DNA of 64,000 nucleotides from CAZOWM01 sp964583615 (GTDB lineage: Bacteria; Spirochaetota; B62-G9; DRHN01). Shown in pieces: positions 63,697 to 64,000 of this stretch (its first letter is position 1; the number at the start of each line of letters is the position of its first letter). Location: assembly GCA_964583615.1 (NCBI GenBank), contig CAZOWM010000014.1:6280-70279 (forward strand), read 5' to 3'. A model generated the notes under the pieces. That model saw only the letters and a list, made by a program, of their open reading frames with translations. It was not told the DNA's origin and did not search any database. The position numbers were made by a program, and so were the translations under genes.

Positions 63697-64000
63697 ATGC
63701 CAAAAAAAACCCGCACCGGTGACGCTTCAGATTACATGACCATGCTCAAGGGGCACGAGTCCCTCCGCTACTGGGAGCTTCTTGAAGTGGTGAAAAAGTT
63801 CAATGAAGCCAATATCCCTGTGATGCTCATCAAAGGAGCGATCGACCTCGCAGTCCCACAAAACCGCCCTCCAGGATTTCCACCACGTGAGATGGGCGAT
63901 TTGGATCTTTTAGTTAAAAAGGAAGACTGGAACAGTGCGATAAACATTTTGTGTAGTTATGGATATAAATTATTTGATTATTTTGATTCGGACGAAGAGC
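63697..64000 (+). CDS. Nucleotidyltransferase-fold protein, partial (continues past window)
   Basis: The frame starts at ATG 63697 and is open to the window's end, giving 101 residues. VMLIKGAIDLAVPQ and MGDLDLLVKKEDW match the N-terminal part of the uncharacterised nucleotidyltransferase family that has LKGA and DIDLLV motifs. The two Asp of GDLDLLV would bind metal. The ribosome binding site is not obvious, and a short alternative start lies upstream in a different frame. TTATCC and TATAAG near 63620-63640 may be part of a promoter. Confidence 0.6.
   Translation, partial: MPKKTRTGDASDYMTMLKGHESLRYWELLEVVKKFNEANIPVMLIKGAIDLAVPQNRPPGFPPREMGDLDLLVKKEDWNSAINILCSYGYKLFDYFDSDEE

Overview
The window looks like a scaffolded (two 100-N gaps) genome segment from an anaerobic or facultative bacterium. 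A spirochaete (Spirochaetota) is the best guess. This rests on a UPF0164/TP_0548-like outer-membrane protein next to a TPR tail, a FecR/PEGA/TolB-like/TPR lipoprotein operon, CPBP and PadR remnants of a type I associate with spirochaetes, and heavy corrinoid methyltransferase content. It is a protein-level judgement made without any database search.

Left end (1-6.3 kb): the end of a LacI-type regulator faces a two-gene corrinoid methyltransferase unit on the minus strand. That unit is a corrinoid protein plus an MtmB-family methyltransferase that carries Arg where methanogen MtmB carries pyrrolysine. A zone of decay follows (PadR remnant, flavin-reductase remnant), then a gapped lipoprotein, a rhomboid protease and a frameshifted secreted-type protein that ends at a strong terminator.

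6.5-32.9 kb: a surface and envelope block, all on the plus strand. It opens with a giant (>3,000 aa) secreted repeat protein with a FlgD/CTD-like tail and a PorV/UPF0164-like barrel. A tight run follows: FecR protein, BamB-like propeller, lipoprotein, CsgG-like/PEGA protein, TolB-like propeller lipoprotein, TPR protein, a complete Dpp/Opp-type ABC transporter, and MurJ. From 32.9 to 38 kb lie mixed-strand housekeeping genes: PfkB kinase, AI-2E-type permease, lipoate ligase, and a NifX/ferredoxin fusion behind an apparent Fur box.

38-63.6 kb: one long co-directional catabolic island and the most interesting part of the window. It holds a rhamnulokinase-like kinase, a xylose-isomerase-fold protein and a cyclase-family hydrolase. 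It also holds two sets of TPP-dependent 2-oxoacid dehydrogenase E1 alpha/beta with one full E2 and one catalytic-domain-less lipoyl protein, a HAD phosphatase/mutase, an RpiR regulator and a form IV RuBisCO-like protein. Next come three UroD-family methyltransferases (one fused to a corrinoid domain), a ribose-type ABC importer with two permeases, a free corrinoid protein, a non-pyrrolysine MttB homologue, an L-rhamnose mutarotase and an SGNH esterase. My inference is an anaerobic route in which a methylated deoxysugar-like or betaine-like compound is imported and demethylated onto cobamide. Its carbon skeleton would then pass through mutarotase, isomerase, kinase, RuBisCO-like protein and the lipoyl dehydrogenase. 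The lipoate ligase at 36 kb could serve the lipoyl domains. E3, corrinoid reductive activase, aldolase and tetrahydrofolate genes are not in the window. The right edge cuts a nucleotidyltransferase-fold gene.
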